A DNA stretch of 64,000 bases, from contig NZ_CP059674.1 in NCBI RefSeq assembly GCF_014068355.1, forward strand, positions 62,001 through 126,000, written 5' to 3'. The notes below the pieces were generated by a model. It made no database searches and was not told where the DNA came from. It saw only the letters and a list, made by a program, of their open reading frames with translations. How positions within the stretch are numbered: the first letter of the stretch is position 1; each line of letters starts with the position of its first letter. The DNA comes from Mycoplasma tullyi (lineage in GTDB: Bacteria > Bacillota_I > Bacilli_A > Mycoplasmatales > Mycoplasmoidaceae). Both the position numbers and the translations under genes were made by a program. Positions 9,883 through 23,643 of this stretch are shown here, piece after piece.

Positions 9883-10551
9883 ATGGAAGATATTAAACAA
9901 ACTACAAAACCAAATACAAACAATAGCGCGCAATCTACACAAACTAAAAAAGTAGGCGGATCTAATCCACAAAACAACCGTGCTAATAACAACCGTTCAG
10001 CTAATCCAAACAATAAGAAGAATAGCTCACGCAGTTCTGACGAACGCAATAAGAGAAAAAACGAAAAGCGCACTAAGAGTGAATTCGAAGAAAAGATCGT
10101 AAAGATCTCAAGAATTTCAAAAACAACTAAAGGTGGTCGTACGATGCGTTTTAGCGCTTTAGTTGTTGTGGGTGATCGTAAGGGTCGTGTTGGATTTGGA
10201 ATTGCTAAAGCACTCGAAGTTCCAAACGCTATTAAAAAAGCTTTAAAGATGGCTGAAAACAACGTGCAAAAGATCGCTATGAACAAACACGGTACTTTAT
10301 TCCACGATGTTTTAGGTCGATCAGGTGCTGCTAAAGTATTAATTAAACCTGCACCTTCAGGGACTGGAATTATTGCTGGTGGTCCGATTCGTGCTGTGGT
10401 TGAATTGGCTGGATTTACTGATGTTTACACCAAGAACATGGGTAAGAACACTCCGATTAACATGGTGAGAGCAACAATGGATGGAATCACATCTCAATAC
10501 ACACCTAGACAGATCGCGAAATTAAGAAACAAATCATTAAAAGAATTATAA
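9883..10551 (+). CDS. rpsE: Ribosomal protein S5 (uS5) with N-terminal extension
   Basis: A 222-residue protein of the 30S body involved in decoding accuracy. The canonical S5 domain begins near residue 65 ([19 protein letters not shown]) and contains the double-stranded RNA-binding fold ([17 protein letters not shown]) and the C-terminal motif [12 protein letters not shown]. The first 60 or so residues, rich in Asn, Ser, Gln and Lys, are an extension over the usual 166. The gap to rplO is only 15 nt, so rpmD (L30), normally located here in Firmicutes, is absent. Confidence 0.96.
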   Translation: MEDIKQTTKPNTNNSAQSTQTKKVGGSNPQNNRANNNRSANPNNKKNSSRSSDERNKRKNEKRTKSEFEEKIVKISRISKTTKGGRTMRFSALVVVGDRKGRVGFGIAKALEVPNAIKKALKMAENNVQKIAMNKHGTLFHDVLGRSGAAKVLIKPAPSGTGIIAGGPIRAVVELAGFTDVYTKNMGKNTPINMVRATMDGITSQYTPRQIAKLRNKSLKEL

Positions 10552-10566
10552 TTAAGGAGTTAATTA

Positions 10567-11010
10567 ATGAAATTACATGAATTAAAAAGTACTCCCAAAT
10601 CAAGAAATCATAAGGCGAAAGTTGTGGGCCGTGGGCACGGTTCAGGTTTAGGTAAGACTTCTGGACGTGGGCAAAAAGGTCAAAAAGCACGTAAATCAGG
10701 ACACACTCGCCCTGGTTTTGAAGGTGGTCAAACCCCTTTATACCGCCGTTTACCAAAATTTGGTTTTCAAACAGTAGGTTTTAAGAAACAAACTTTATCA
10801 GTTTCATTAGATATCATTGCTAAATTAAATGAAACTACAATCGATCGCGAACTATTAGTTAAACACGGAATTATCAGTAGTAAAACTAATGAACCAATTA
10901 AAGTAATTGGTAACAAGATCGACAAAAAAATTCACTTAAAGATTAATAAAATATCTGAAGGTGCTAAAAAAGCAATTCAATCTGCTGGTGGTAGTATTGA
11001 ACTAATTTAA
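10567..11010 (+). CDS. rplO: Ribosomal protein L15 (uL15)
   Basis: A 147-residue late-assembly 50S protein. The glycine-rich N-terminal region VVGRGHGSGLGKTSGRGQKG and FEGGQTPLYRRLPKFGF are diagnostic. Normal length. An AAGGAG sequence precedes the start. Confidence 0.97.
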   Translation: MKLHELKSTPKSRNHKAKVVGRGHGSGLGKTSGRGQKGQKARKSGHTRPGFEGGQTPLYRRLPKFGFQTVGFKKQTLSVSLDIIAKLNETTIDRELLVKHGIISSKTNEPIKVIGNKIDKKIHLKINKISEGAKKAIQSAGGSIELI

Positions 11011-11022
11011 AAAGCATAAAAG

Positions 11023-12525
11023 ATGGCAAAAACTAACTCGAAAAATCTTTTAGGTCAAAAAATTATCCAGTTATTAAGAAACAGAGATTTCGTAATCTCT
11101 GTTTTTGTCACACTGTTCTTGATTTTGTTATTTAGAGTGATTAGTGTTATTCCACTACCTGGAATTACGATCAGTCAAGATCAGAATAATCTAAACAATG
11201 GTGTGAGTGACTTTTTTGACCTATTTAATTTATTAGGTGGTGGTGGTTTAAGTCAATTGTCACTGTTTGCAGTGGGAATTTCACCATACATTTCTGCACA
11301 AATTATTATGCAGTTGTTATCAACTGATTTAATCCCCCCACTAAGTAAATTAGCCAAATCTGGTGAACTGGGACGAAGAAGAATCGAATTGATCACTCGA
11401 TTTGTAACCTTACCGTTTGCAGTAGTTCAAGCATTTGCCATTATTGCTTTGATTAATAACCAAAGAAACGGAGCAATCCGTTTTGAAAACGGTGATGCAT
11501 TACACCAAGCGTTTTATATCGTAACGATGACTGCAGGAACCTACATCGGGATCTTTATAGGGGATATTATCTCTAAAAAAGGTGTTGGTAATGGGATTAC
11601 TTTATTAATTCTTTCAGGGATTCTAGCAAGATTACCTGATGGATTCATTGTTATGTACCGGGTTTTAGGTGGAGTAATTATTAGTACTAATCCAATCCTA
11701 ACTTCAGCAATCAACTTCAGCTTGTACTTCTTAGCCTTCTTGGTCTTGTTGTTGGCAACGACATTTGTCAATTCTTCAACAAGAAGAATTCCAATCCAAC
11801 AAACAGGTGAAGGAATGGTATTAGGTAATGAAAAATTACCTTATCTACCCATTAAGTTAAATGCAGCTGGGGTAATCCCCGTCATCTTTGCTTCATCAAT
11901 TATGTCAATTCCAATTACAATTGCAGAATTCCAACCACAATCTGAAGCAAGATGATTTGTTGAAGACTACTTATCATTAAGAACACCTGTAGGGATTAGT
12001 TTATACGTAGTTCTAATTATTATCTTCACATTCTTCTATAGTTACATTCAAATCAACCCAGAACAGCTTGCTGAAAATTTCAACAAGTCACACAAATTTA
12101 TTCCAGGAGTAAGACCAGGAATTGACACTGAAAAACACATCACTAAAGTGTTGATGCGGATTAACTTTATTGGTGCTCCATTCTTAGCGGTTGTTGCGGT
12201 TATTCCTTATATTATTTCATTAGTGCTACATGTACCAACCACCCTATCACTTGGTGGTACGGGTATTATCATCATGGTGTCGGCTAGTATGGAACTATAT
12301 CGTTCACTACGATCAGCAGCTACCACAACTTCATACCAACGCTTACGCAAAGATATTGCCAACAAGATTGAAGTTGAACTATCATTAAATGATTATATGA
12401 ATAAACCAAACCAAGACCATAATCAATATGGTTTATTAGGCCAACATAAAAAAGTTGAACCTAATAATGAAGATAAGAAGAAAAATTCAAGCGATTCATC
12501 ATTAGAGGTAAGTCAACTGTGATAA
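11023..12525 (+). CDS. secY: Preprotein translocase subunit SecY
   Basis: A 500-residue channel subunit of the Sec translocon. Ten membrane segments can be traced, beginning [16 protein letters not shown] and including [15 protein letters not shown]-like sequence ([16 protein letters not shown], residues about 84-100) and the [15 protein letters not shown] cytosolic loop before TM9. The plug region [12 protein letters not shown] is present. One internal UGA and one just before the TAA stop are Trp. A hydrophilic tail of about 40 residues rich in Asn/Lys/Ser extends past TM10. The 3' end overlaps adk by 7 nt. Confidence 0.96.
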
Positions 12526-13166
12526 GATTAATTTTTCTAGGTGCACCTGGTACAGGTAAAGGAACAATCTCTTCTTATTTAAAAGAAAACCACGGTTTTT
12601 ATCATATCTCAAGTGGAGATATCTTCCGCTTTTATGCTAAAGAAGAAAAAAGTGAATTAGCTGAAGAGATCAAAAGTTATATTAACAATGGGCTTTATGT
12701 TCCAGATGAGTTAACTAATCGAACGGTTGCTGATTTTTATCAAAGAAATAAAGATCATGAAAAGATCATCTTTGATGGTTATCCAAGAACACTTAATCAA
12801 TGTGAATACATTGATCAAGTAATTGATTTTACTCACGTAATCTTATTACAACCAACTGATTGAGATGTGATCATCAAGCGTTTAAGTTCAAGAAGATCAT
12901 GTCCAGAATGTAAACGAATTTATAATATCGATTCAGTTGATTTCAAACCAAAAGTCGATAATCAATGTGATGTTTGTAAGGTTGAATTAATTCATCGAAA
13001 AGATGATGATCCTAGTGTAATCACTACTAGAATTGATGTTTATAACGAACAAACAAAACCAGTAATCGAGTATTACAAAAACAAAAACTTATTACATATT
13101 GTTGATGCTAATAAGAGTTTTGAAGAGTTATACAAGATCGTTCTAGATATCGTTAATAAGAAATAA
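12519..13166 (+). CDS. adk: Adenylate kinase
   Basis: A 215-residue enzyme converting ATP and AMP to two ADP. The P loop is GAPGTGKGT near residue 8; the AMP-binding segment HISSGDIFR and [10 protein letters not shown] follow. The LID domain keeps four cysteines (C128, C131, C150, C153), indicating the zinc-binding long form usual in Gram-positive relatives. The start is GTG at 12519, within the secY end; no downstream ATG would preserve the first strand. One UGA Trp codon occurs mid-gene. Confidence 0.95.
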
Positions 13167-13170
13167 TTAG

Positions 13171-13923
13171 ATGATTTACATAAAAAATTCTAACGAAATC
13201 CAAAAGATCAGACAAGCAGCTGAAATCTTTAAAAAGATTGTTAAGCAATTTGATTTTGATTACATCAAAAATAAATCACTAAAAACAATCGATCAGATGC
13301 TAAGAGATTTTGTTAGTGATCATCATGCCAACAACTGTTATCACGGTTATTTGGGATTTAAGGGTTATCATTGTTTATCTTTAAATGAAACGATTATCCA
13401 TGGTGTGGCTAATGATGATATTTTTACCAGCAAAGATAAACTTGGAATTGACATCGGAATTGAATTAGACAATTATTACTGTGACTCAGCTTTTACAGTA
13501 CTAGGACCAGATGTTAATCCGCGTCAAAAGTTATTAAGTGAAGTAACTTATAACTGTATCTTAGATCTTGTTAAAAGAATTGTTCCTAATAAAACCACAA
13601 CTAATGATTTGGGAATCTGAACAGAAGAGTATGCCAAAAAACATGGTTATAGTGTAATCCAAGATTTTGGTGGTCATGGTTGTGGAATCAAAATTCATGA
13701 AGATCCGATTATCCTTAATTATGGAACTAAAAAACCAGGTGAAGTATTAGTACCCAATATGGTGATCTGTATCGAACCGATGTTTTTTGAAAAAGACAAC
13801 CGTTATTACATTGATCCATCTGATGGTTGATCAGTTAAACCAGTTAAAAAAAACCAATTTGTTTGTCACTGAGAACATATGGTTTTAATTAAAGAAGATG
13901 AAGCAGAAATCCTAACCTTATAG
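13171..13923 (+). CDS. map: Methionine aminopeptidase type I
   Basis: A 250-residue metalloprotease removing N-terminal Met. Metal ligands are recognisable in order: D in GIDIGIELDNYYCD (two Asp), H in FGGHGCGIKIHE, E in CIEPMF and E in the final CHWEHMV segment. UGA Trp codons occur four times. Map closes the operon as in many Firmicutes, but the infA-rpmJ-rpsM group that normally follows is not here. The stop codon lies within the terminator hairpin. Confidence 0.95.
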
Positions 13924-13937
13924 GATTTCTTTTTTTA
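13905..13937 (+). terminator. Terminator of the S10-spc operon
   Basis: A perfect 10-bp stem (13905-13914 with 13921-13930), 6-nt loop, followed by T7. The left arm is inside the last codons of map and the TAG stop lies in the right arm, so the end of translation would disturb the hairpin. Confidence 0.85.
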
Positions 13938-14027
13938 TTACTTAAACTAAAAAAATAAAACTCAGATTTTTTTAAAAATCTTTAATTAAAATTGTTACCC
14001 AAATTCGCTTGCAAATTCTTGATCGTC

Positions 14028-14053
14028 CTATGTAAATAATTTAATTTACATAG
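14028..14053 (+). promoter_or_regulatory. Inverted repeat upstream of ldh
   Basis: CTATGTAAAT (14028-14037) and its perfect complement (14044-14053) flank a 6-nt loop, 45 nt before the ldh start. No T run follows, so it is not a typical terminator. It may be an operator or a leader hairpin; no known repressor box is recognised. Confidence 0.4.
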
Positions 14054-14097
14054 AATAAAACTGTAACCTAAAAGAAATTATAGGAGAAACATAAGAT

Positions 14098-15069
14098 ATG
14101 AAAAAAATAGCTGTTATCGGTTGTGGATTTGTAGGATCTACGTACATCTTAGACTTATTACAACAAGGAGTTCAAGCAGACTTTTTACTTGTTGATAAAA
14201 ACACTAATTTAGCTGATGGTCACGTAAGAGACTTACGCGACTCTAAATCATTAAAAGCTCAAAACGGATCTACATTTAATGTTGGAACTTACGACGATTT
14301 AAAAGATGCTGACGTTGTAGCAATTACTGCATCAATTCCAACTGTACCAACTGCTGATGGTGAAGTGTTTACCGACCGTTTACAATTAATGACTGCAAAC
14401 GTTAAGATCATTAATGAAATTGCTTTAGAACTTAAACGTGTTGGTTTTAAAGGATTAAGCATTATTCCAACTAACCCATGTGACGTTATGACTGGTGTTT
14501 ATCAAAAAGTTACTGGTTTTGATCCACACATGATTATTTCTACAGGTTGTCAACTTGAAACAATGAGAACCAGAAAGATGGTTTCAGAAGCTTTAGGTGT
14601 TAACTCTGACTCTGTTGAAGGGTTCGTTGTTGGTGAACACGGTTCAGGTGCAGTTGTTCCTTGATCTGTATTCAGAGTTGGTAATGTACCAATGAAGCAA
14701 TTAATCTCTGAAGGTAAGATTAAAGAAGAATACGTTAAAGATATCTTCCCAAGAGTAATTAAAGAAGCATTTGAAATTATTAAGTTCAAAAAAGCTACTT
14801 ACTTTGGTATTGCTGAATCAATGTCATTAATTACTCGTGCATACATTTACAACATGAACGTTGTTTTAGGTGTTGGTGTTCAATTAGATGACAGATATGT
14901 AGCTCCTGGTATCTACTTCACAGTTCCAGCTATTGTTGGCAAACACGGATGGAAGTTACACTCTAAATTACACTTAAGTGAAGAAGAACAAGCAGCTTTT
15001 GATAAGAGTGCATTAAACATTCAAAAAGTAACTCAAGACGCATTAGACCTAATTGGTTTTAAAGGTTAA
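14098..15069 (+). CDS. ldh: L-lactate dehydrogenase family (L-2-hydroxyacid dehydrogenase)
   Basis: A 323-residue NAD-dependent enzyme, most simply lactate dehydrogenase regenerating NAD+ in fermentation. The Rossmann motif is GCGFVGSTYI (residues 8-17) with Asp33 binding the adenosine ribose, so NAD is expected. Substrate and catalytic residues are R94, N126, R157 and H181 (GEHGSG). The mobile loop, VPTADGEVFTDRLQLM, is several residues longer than in classical LDH (KPGETR type) and resembles L-2-hydroxyisocaproate dehydrogenase. Start preceded by TAGGAG. Flanked by terminators on both sides, so monocistronic. Confidence 0.88.
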
Positions 15070-15198
15070 TTTTTAAAAACAGACAATTGTTAAAATTTTT
15101 AGCGACTTATTAAGATTTCTTAAAACAGTACTTATTTATTATTTTCCATATTAATTTAGAATTCAGTATCTAGTTCAATATATCTCCATTTTTTAAAG

Positions 15199-15237
15199 AT
15201 ATAGGCATGGTTAGGTTTTCCATGTCTATATTTTTTT
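15199..15237 (+). terminator. Terminator after ldh
   Basis: A 12-bp stem with one G-U pair (15199-15210 with 15220-15231), 9-nt loop, then a T7 run. The rest of 15070-15360 is AT-rich spacer with no gene. Confidence 0.8.
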
Positions 15238-15358
15238 ATTTAATGGAAATTTATTAATTTTTAATCATTTACTTATCAAGATAACTAATCGATCATGATT
15301 ATCAAAAGTTGCTTAAATAATAAAAAAGCAAAATAATCTGTTCAAATCTTGAAAATTC

Positions 15359-15367
15359 TGATATAAT
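15359..15367 (+). promoter_or_regulatory. Promoter of the 23S-5S unit (extended -10)
   Basis: TGATATAAT about 135 nt upstream of the mature 23S 5' end. It is the only strong -10 after the ldh terminator, showing that this rRNA unit is transcribed without a 16S gene. No clear -35. Confidence 0.65.
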
Positions 15368-15396
15368 TATATGGCGTAGTCGAAAGACTGCTACAT

Positions 15397-15425
15397 TGTT
15401 CTTTGAAAACTGAATACGACAAATC
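15397..15425 (+). other. Pre-23S processing stem, 5' arm
   Basis: This 29-nt stretch, containing the TGTTCTTTGAAAACTG box common to Firmicute 16S-23S spacers, is complementary (with a few G-U pairs and one bulge) to 18451-18480 beyond the 23S gene. The two arms would enclose 23S in a long helix, the usual RNase III substrate. Confidence 0.75.
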
Positions 15426-15504
15426 TTTCTAGTCCGAAATTTGATTTAAGTATCAAATCAAATTTCAAAATATAGATTCAATAAAAATAGCTAATGGATC
15501 AAAT

Positions 15505-18412
<2,908 letters not shown>

Positions 18413-18450
18413 TTTGATCAAAAAACATTAGTTGTTTTTTATCTAAAAAT

Positions 18451-18480
18451 GATTTGTTGTATTTAGTTTTTCAAAGAACA
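18451..18480 (+). other. Pre-23S processing stem, 3' arm
   Basis: Partner of 15397-15425; see that entry. It lies between the 23S 3' end and 5S. Confidence 0.7.
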
Positions 18481-18484
18481 GTGT

Positions 18485-18590
18485 GTGTGATATCGATATC
18501 GTGATGGAAACACCTGGTCCCATTCCGAACCCAGAAGTTAAGCATCATGGAGCCGAAGGTAGCGCAAGCAAGAATAGGAAAATATCACGC
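18485..18590 (+). rRNA. rrf: 5S ribosomal RNA
   Basis: A 106-nt gene with the conserved core GGTCCCATTCCGAACCCAG and AGCATCATGGAGCCGAAGGTAG. The terminal helix pairs 18485-18493 with 18582-18590. The short length fits mollicute 5S RNAs. Confidence 0.95.
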
Positions 18591-18597
18591 AAAAATT

Positions 18598-18630
18598 AAA
18601 ACGACACCATTAAGTTGGTGTCGTTTTTTT
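18598..18630 (+). terminator. Bidirectional terminator between 5S and the minus-strand surface gene
   Basis: Stem CGACACCA (18602-18609) with 18616-18623, extended by A/T pairs, 6-nt loop, then T7 on the plus strand. Read on the minus strand the A-rich left flank gives a T-rich tail, so it can end the surface protein gene as well. Confidence 0.8.
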
Positions 18631-18634
18631 ATTG

Positions 18635-21600
18635 TTATTTTTGCACTCTCTTTTTGTTTTTCTTAACTAATTTAACAATTCCATAACCAGCTCCACCAAT
18701 TGTTCCTAAAGAGATTAATGAAACACTAACGATAAAGATGATTAGATTTCTCTTGTCTGTTAGATCAAAACTAATAGCAGATGCTTCTTTAGCTTTAATT
18801 TTCTCTTCTTGTTGAGCGTTATTGGTTTTGACATTATCTTGTGTTTGAACCAATTCGTTAGATTCGTTTGAATCAGTAGGATCGTTTCTTAAGATTTCTT
18901 CACGAGGTATGTCACCTTCGTTGTCATCAAAAGAACTTGCAGAGGTATTGATTAACTCAATCTCGTTCGTTTTGTTTGCAACATCGAAATTATCTCACGA
19001 TCGAACAGTTAGATTATATTTATTAAGTTCATTCTTAATTAACTCTGTAATTTTATCTTTCGAATTGATAACTGGCGTTAAATTTCATGCATCAGGTGTA
19101 AGCAATTCTAAAGTTATTTTATCGTTAGTGATATTAACTTGATAATTTAAATTAAATATCGTATTATTGTCAAATTTACCGCTGATTTTAAAGATATTGT
19201 TATTTTCTTTTTCAAATAATAGATCAAAATTAGTTATTGGATTGAAAGCGGTTTTTTCGATTTTATCTAAAGAGTATAAAGTGAAATTAACTTGGTTAGC
19301 GCGTTCGTTTACTTCAACTGAATTAGTAAGAATTCTTAATCCTTTTGCTGCTAGAACAGGTTCAATAACTTTAATTAATTTGATGGTATCCTCTTTGCGA
19401 ATTGAAAACTCTTGATTGATCTTTAAATTAATAGTTTGATCAGAAATCAGGTTATTATCGTAATCAGTTAATAATCTGATTTCATAATCATTATTTAAAT
19501 AATTGAGTTTTAATATTGGATACATTTCGTGTTCGAAACTCGCCGTAGATTTATTAACATCAATTACTTTATTGTAGGCTTTGAATTTAACTAAATAGAA
19601 TTTAGTCTTAAAGTTTTCGTCGTTTTTAAGAAAATATAGTTTGCTAGGAATTAATTCTGGATCCATTTCTGTTCCTGGAATTGCAAAATCATTACCATTT
19701 AACACCCTAATAATAGATCAAAACTCTCCTGTTACATCATTCGGCATCAAATTAATCTTGTAACGTTCTGAAAGCGATGATATAAGATTTAGATCATCTA
19801 CCGTTCAAATATTTTGATTTAGTGAATACACACCATCCTGGTTAATATAAATACTATTAGAATTGAGGTATATTGATTTATAGACATCGATTAAAATATC
19901 ACTAATAGTAATAGATCTTTCCATACCAATTTTATGATTAAAATCGCTTGCATAAAGAGGCTCAAGCGTATTTACATTAAAATCATTCAGTTCCGCAATT
20001 GAATTCTTATATTTAATGTTTAAAAAATCATAACGGTAATTAAGGTTCAAATGCACTGAAACGTCATCTATCTTAAAAATGGGATGATCGTTTTGCATAT
20101 TTAAAAAATGGTTAATATTGCCGTTATTATCGTCGATTTCTTGACTTACAAAACGTAAATTATCTATCTTTAATTGCAGCCTATTTCTATTTGAATCTAA
20201 TTGAGGAATAAGGTTTCTTATTTCTTCGAAATTGATGTCTATTGATCTCATTTCATTATTGGAAATCAAAACACGATCAGATATTTTATTAGGTCCTACA
20301 TAAATATCACCAAACAATCTAGTGGTCCGGTTGAAATCATCAAACAAATTAGGAAGATTCATGATGAAATTGTATTGATATTCATCTATCTCGTTAGTCG
20401 TTATTCCTAAAAAACTGAATAGTTCTCTTTGGAAACTGCTAACGTAATTTCTTCCCTTGCCATCTATCAGATTTCTGAAATATTCCCTAGAAGTATTCTT
20501 CTCCAAACCCGTGATATCAGCATAATCTAGTGCTAGGTTTTTGTATTTATTTTGTGTTGAATTTACCGTATATTTTTGAATTTCTCTAATATGATTTATT
20601 AGTTTTATTAATCGATCATTATATCAAAAACCAAATTGTAAATCTTGATCCTCTTTAGAGTAAACGTAATTCTCTCTTGGTTGAATTGAATTGTTCACTA
20701 ACTTAAGATTATTTATAAACAAATTGATTAAATTCCTATAACCATTGAATACAGTTTTACTAGTGATACTAAAATCGAGATGTTTGTATTTAAAACTATC
20801 TGGAAGGACAAAATAATCAGCAAAAATATTGTATTTTGAGCTAATTAATTTTGATCTTTGATCAATATTTATACTTAAAGCCTTTGGAGCATCTTTTAGC
20901 TTATATATGTGATCGTAATATGATTGATTTTCTTGTATAAGTCTATAACCTGAGCCATAATATCAAGGATTCAGTGAGTTAAGTATATCGCGCTCGTTTA
21001 CGATTCGTCAGATTCCAGAATCTGACTTTCAGAAGAATAACCTTCTCTTGTCGTATTCGATTCGATTGCTACTATCAGGTAAGACATCTTTATTACGGGT
21101 AACTTTAAATCCTTCGTAGGTTGCGGGGTTTACAGGATGGATTTTTCATCTTAGAAATTTAACACTTTTAAGATTTCTTCTCTTTACAAAATCTGTGTTT
21201 AGATCAGATATTGTGGGCTCCCATCCGCTGTACATATCTTCTCTAATCGTAAACTTATCACTCGCAACATCTACGTTAGTTAAAGCATAATATTGATTAG
21301 TCGTATTAGGTACAGGATCAAAAAAGCCGTGCAATGAACTGTTTGGCTTATATTTAACAAAACCATTAGTTAACTCTACATCGCTTAGAGGTAATTTCTT
21401 GACAACGTATTTAGGGATCTCTTCTCGCCACTCTCTGCGAGTGTAATTATTAATAAAATCAATGTGATTTACAACTCTAGGAGTATATTTTTCAGCAAAC
21501 TCATAGTTACCACTACTAGGATCCGAATGGGTTCCAAAATTAGTAATTTCACCAATTCATCAAGGTGCGTTTTTTCTTTCGTCTTTGGACCTAACTAACT

Positions 21601-22030
21601 CTACGTCATCCAAAATATTTTGAAACGTGCGACTATCACTCCTGAAAAGTGATTTAGTTTCAACATATTCAACTGAATCGATTTGGTAAAGCAGACCAAA
21701 TTTTGTCTTCAATTCATCAATCCAGCTTTGGGCCTTATTAAACCGATTTATGTATGTTTGATCGGCTAAATTAAGAATCTGTTCTTTAAGTGATTCAATC
21801 GTATTTTTAGACCGATCCGGATTCAAAGTTAACGTCAGGTTCTCATTTCGATCATTTGCTCTTAAACTAATCGTTCGGTTATTAATATTGCGACCATCAT
21901 CATTACGATTATTGTTATAACTATGGTTGACCAACCTGAATTCATTAACAGTGGCAGTGTGCTTAATGCCACCATGAAAACTGGTTGAGAACATTGCTAA
22001 TGCATTTATCAGTAAGTAAGCTTTTTTCAT
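18635..22030 (-). CDS. Large surface protein with signal peptide and C-terminal membrane anchor
   Basis: One continuous 1131-residue frame with UGA as Trp. The N-terminus MKKAYLLINALAMFSTSFHG looks like a signal peptide without lipobox. A long hydrophilic ectodomain rich in Asn, Asp, Ile, Lys and Tyr follows. Near the C-terminus (residues about 1095-1118) a single hydrophobic helix, IIFIVSVSLISLGTIGGAG, precedes a basic tail KKNKKRVQK. The predicted topology is extracellular body, single anchor, short cytoplasmic tail. The in-frame ATG at 22066 would add 12 residues; 22030 is preferred because it places the signal peptide at the N-terminus. I recognise no catalytic motif and no adhesin family with certainty. 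The gene abuts the rRNA unit and is divergent from lysS. Confidence 0.8.
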
Positions 22031-22090
22031 TCTAATCAAGATATGTCTAAACACTGAAAAAAGCAAAAAAATTAAGAAATTAATTTTTAA

Positions 22091-22096
22091 TATAAT
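22091..22096 (+). promoter_or_regulatory. Putative -10 of lysS
   Basis: TATAAT 28 nt before the lysS ATG in the 93-bp divergent gap, which predicts a leader of about 20 nt without a Shine-Dalgarno sequence. Confidence 0.5.
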
Positions 22097-22123
22097 TAAA
22101 AAAGCTATTGTTTAAAAATAATT

Positions 22124-23602
22124 ATGTCTAAAAAACTTAACGATCAGGAATTAGTTCGTTTAGATAAACTTAATCGTTTAATTGAATCTAAACAAAACCC
22201 TTATGAGGTTACTAAAGTCGCTAACACTCACACTACAAAGAGTTTAAAAGAAAAGTATGATGAGTTTTCAAAAGAGCAATTAGTTGAACTACAACTTGAT
22301 AAACCAATTACTGTTAGTGGTCGGGTGATCTCAATAAGAAGAACGTTTATATTAATTCAAGATTTTGAATCAGAAATCCAACTATATATAAATAAAAATA
22401 AACAACCTGATGTGTTTAAGTATTTTAATGAATACCTAGATTTAGGTGATATCGTTTGTGCAAGTGGTAAACCGATGAAAACAAACACTAATGAACTTTC
22501 ATTAGATATTGATTCATTAAAGATTATTAGTAAATCTTTAAGAGTACCACCTGAAAAATTCCATGGAATCGCTGATGAAGAAATTCGTTCACGTAAGCGT
22601 TATTTAGACCTAGTTTATAACAAAGAATCTAAAGAAAGATTTGTTTATCGTTCAAAGATTATTGCAGCGATGCGTCAATATTTTAATGAGAACGGTTTTT
22701 TAGAAGTAGAAACACCGTTTTTACATGCACAGATCGGAGGTGCTGCTGCTAAACCGTTTATTACAAGATATAACGCATTAGATCGTGATTATTATTTAAG
22801 AATTGCTCCTGAGTTACCACTTAAAAAGCTTATTGTTGGAAGTTTTGAAAAGATCTATGAGATTGGTAAGTGTTTTAGAAATGAAGGAATGGATTCAACT
22901 CACAACCCTGAGTTTACCAGTGTTGAAACCTACGTAGCTTATGTAGATTATATCTACATGATGGAATTGACTGAATCACTTGTTAAATATATTGCCAAAG
23001 CAATCGGTGTTAGTCAAACTAACATCAAAGATGAAACTGTTGATTGGAATAAACCATTCAAACGTATTAAGATGACTGAATTAGTCAAACAGGAAACTGG
23101 AATCGATTTTACCCAAGTAAGTAAAATCGATGAAGCTTTAGAGTTAGCTAAAAAACACAAAATTCACGTTAAAGAACACGAAAAAACTATTGGTCATATT
23201 ATTAATTTATTTTTTGAGGAATTTTGCGAAAGAAAATTGATTGAACCAACGTTTGTAACTCATCATCCTGTAGAAATTTCACCACTATCTAAATTAGATT
23301 ATTCAGATCCACGATATACTGAAAGATTTGAGTTGTTTGCATTTGGTCGAGAATTAGCTAATGGATTTAGTGAATTAAACGATCCAATCGACCAAAGACA
23401 ACGTTTTGAAAAACAATTAGAAGAAAAACAAAAAGGTAATGATGAAGCTTCTGAAATGGATGAAGATTTCCTAGAAGCTCTAGAAAACGGTCTACCTCCA
23501 ACTGGTGGTTTAGGTATTGGTGTAGACCGTTTAGTGATGATGTTAACAGGTACAACATCGATCCGAGATATTTTGTTTTTCCCTCACCTACGTGAAGAAT
23601 AA
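22124..23602 (+). CDS. lysS: Lysyl-tRNA synthetase, class II
   Basis: A 492-residue enzyme charging tRNA-Lys. The N-terminal OB-fold anticodon domain (VSGRVISIRRTFILIQDF) is followed by class II motifs: motif 1 near FLEVETPFLH, motif 2 with FRNEGMDSTHNPEFTSVE, and motif 3 GLGIGVDRLVMML. Trp is encoded by UGG, with no UGA, unlike most neighbours. Length is normal. The first ATG was taken. Confidence 0.97.
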   Translation: MSKKLNDQELVRLDKLNRLIESKQNPYEVTKVANTHTTKSLKEKYDEFSKEQLVELQLDKPITVSGRVISIRRTFILIQDFESEIQLYINKNKQPDVFKYFNEYLDLGDIVCASGKPMKTNTNELSLDIDSLKIISKSLRVPPEKFHGIADEEIRSRKRYLDLVYNKESKERFVYRSKIIAAMRQYFNENGFLEVETPFLHAQIGGAAAKPFITRYNALDRDYYLRIAPELPLKKLIVGSFEKIYEIGKCFRNEGMDSTHNPEFTSVETYVAYVDYIYMMELTESLVKYIAKAIGVSQTNIKDETVDWNKPFKRIKMTELVKQETGIDFTQVSKIDEALELAKKHKIHVKEHEKTIGHIINLFFEEFCERKLIEPTFVTHHPVEISPLSKLDYSDPRYTERFELFAFGRELANGFSELNDPIDQRQRFEKQLEEKQKGNDEASEMDEDFLEALENGLPPTGGLGIGVDRLVMMLTGTTSIRDILFFPHLREE

Positions 23603-23643
23603 CAATTAATTATAATTAGTGTGTAATCCGCAGTCTGTTTGAG

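Noticed and set aside
10552-10566. rpmD (L30) between rpsE and rplO
   Set aside because: The gap is only 15 nt; L30 is absent at this locus.
18635-22066. Broken pseudogene cluster on the minus strand
   Set aside because: The apparent fragments share one frame and are separated only by TGA, which is Trp here; the whole reads as one intact gene.
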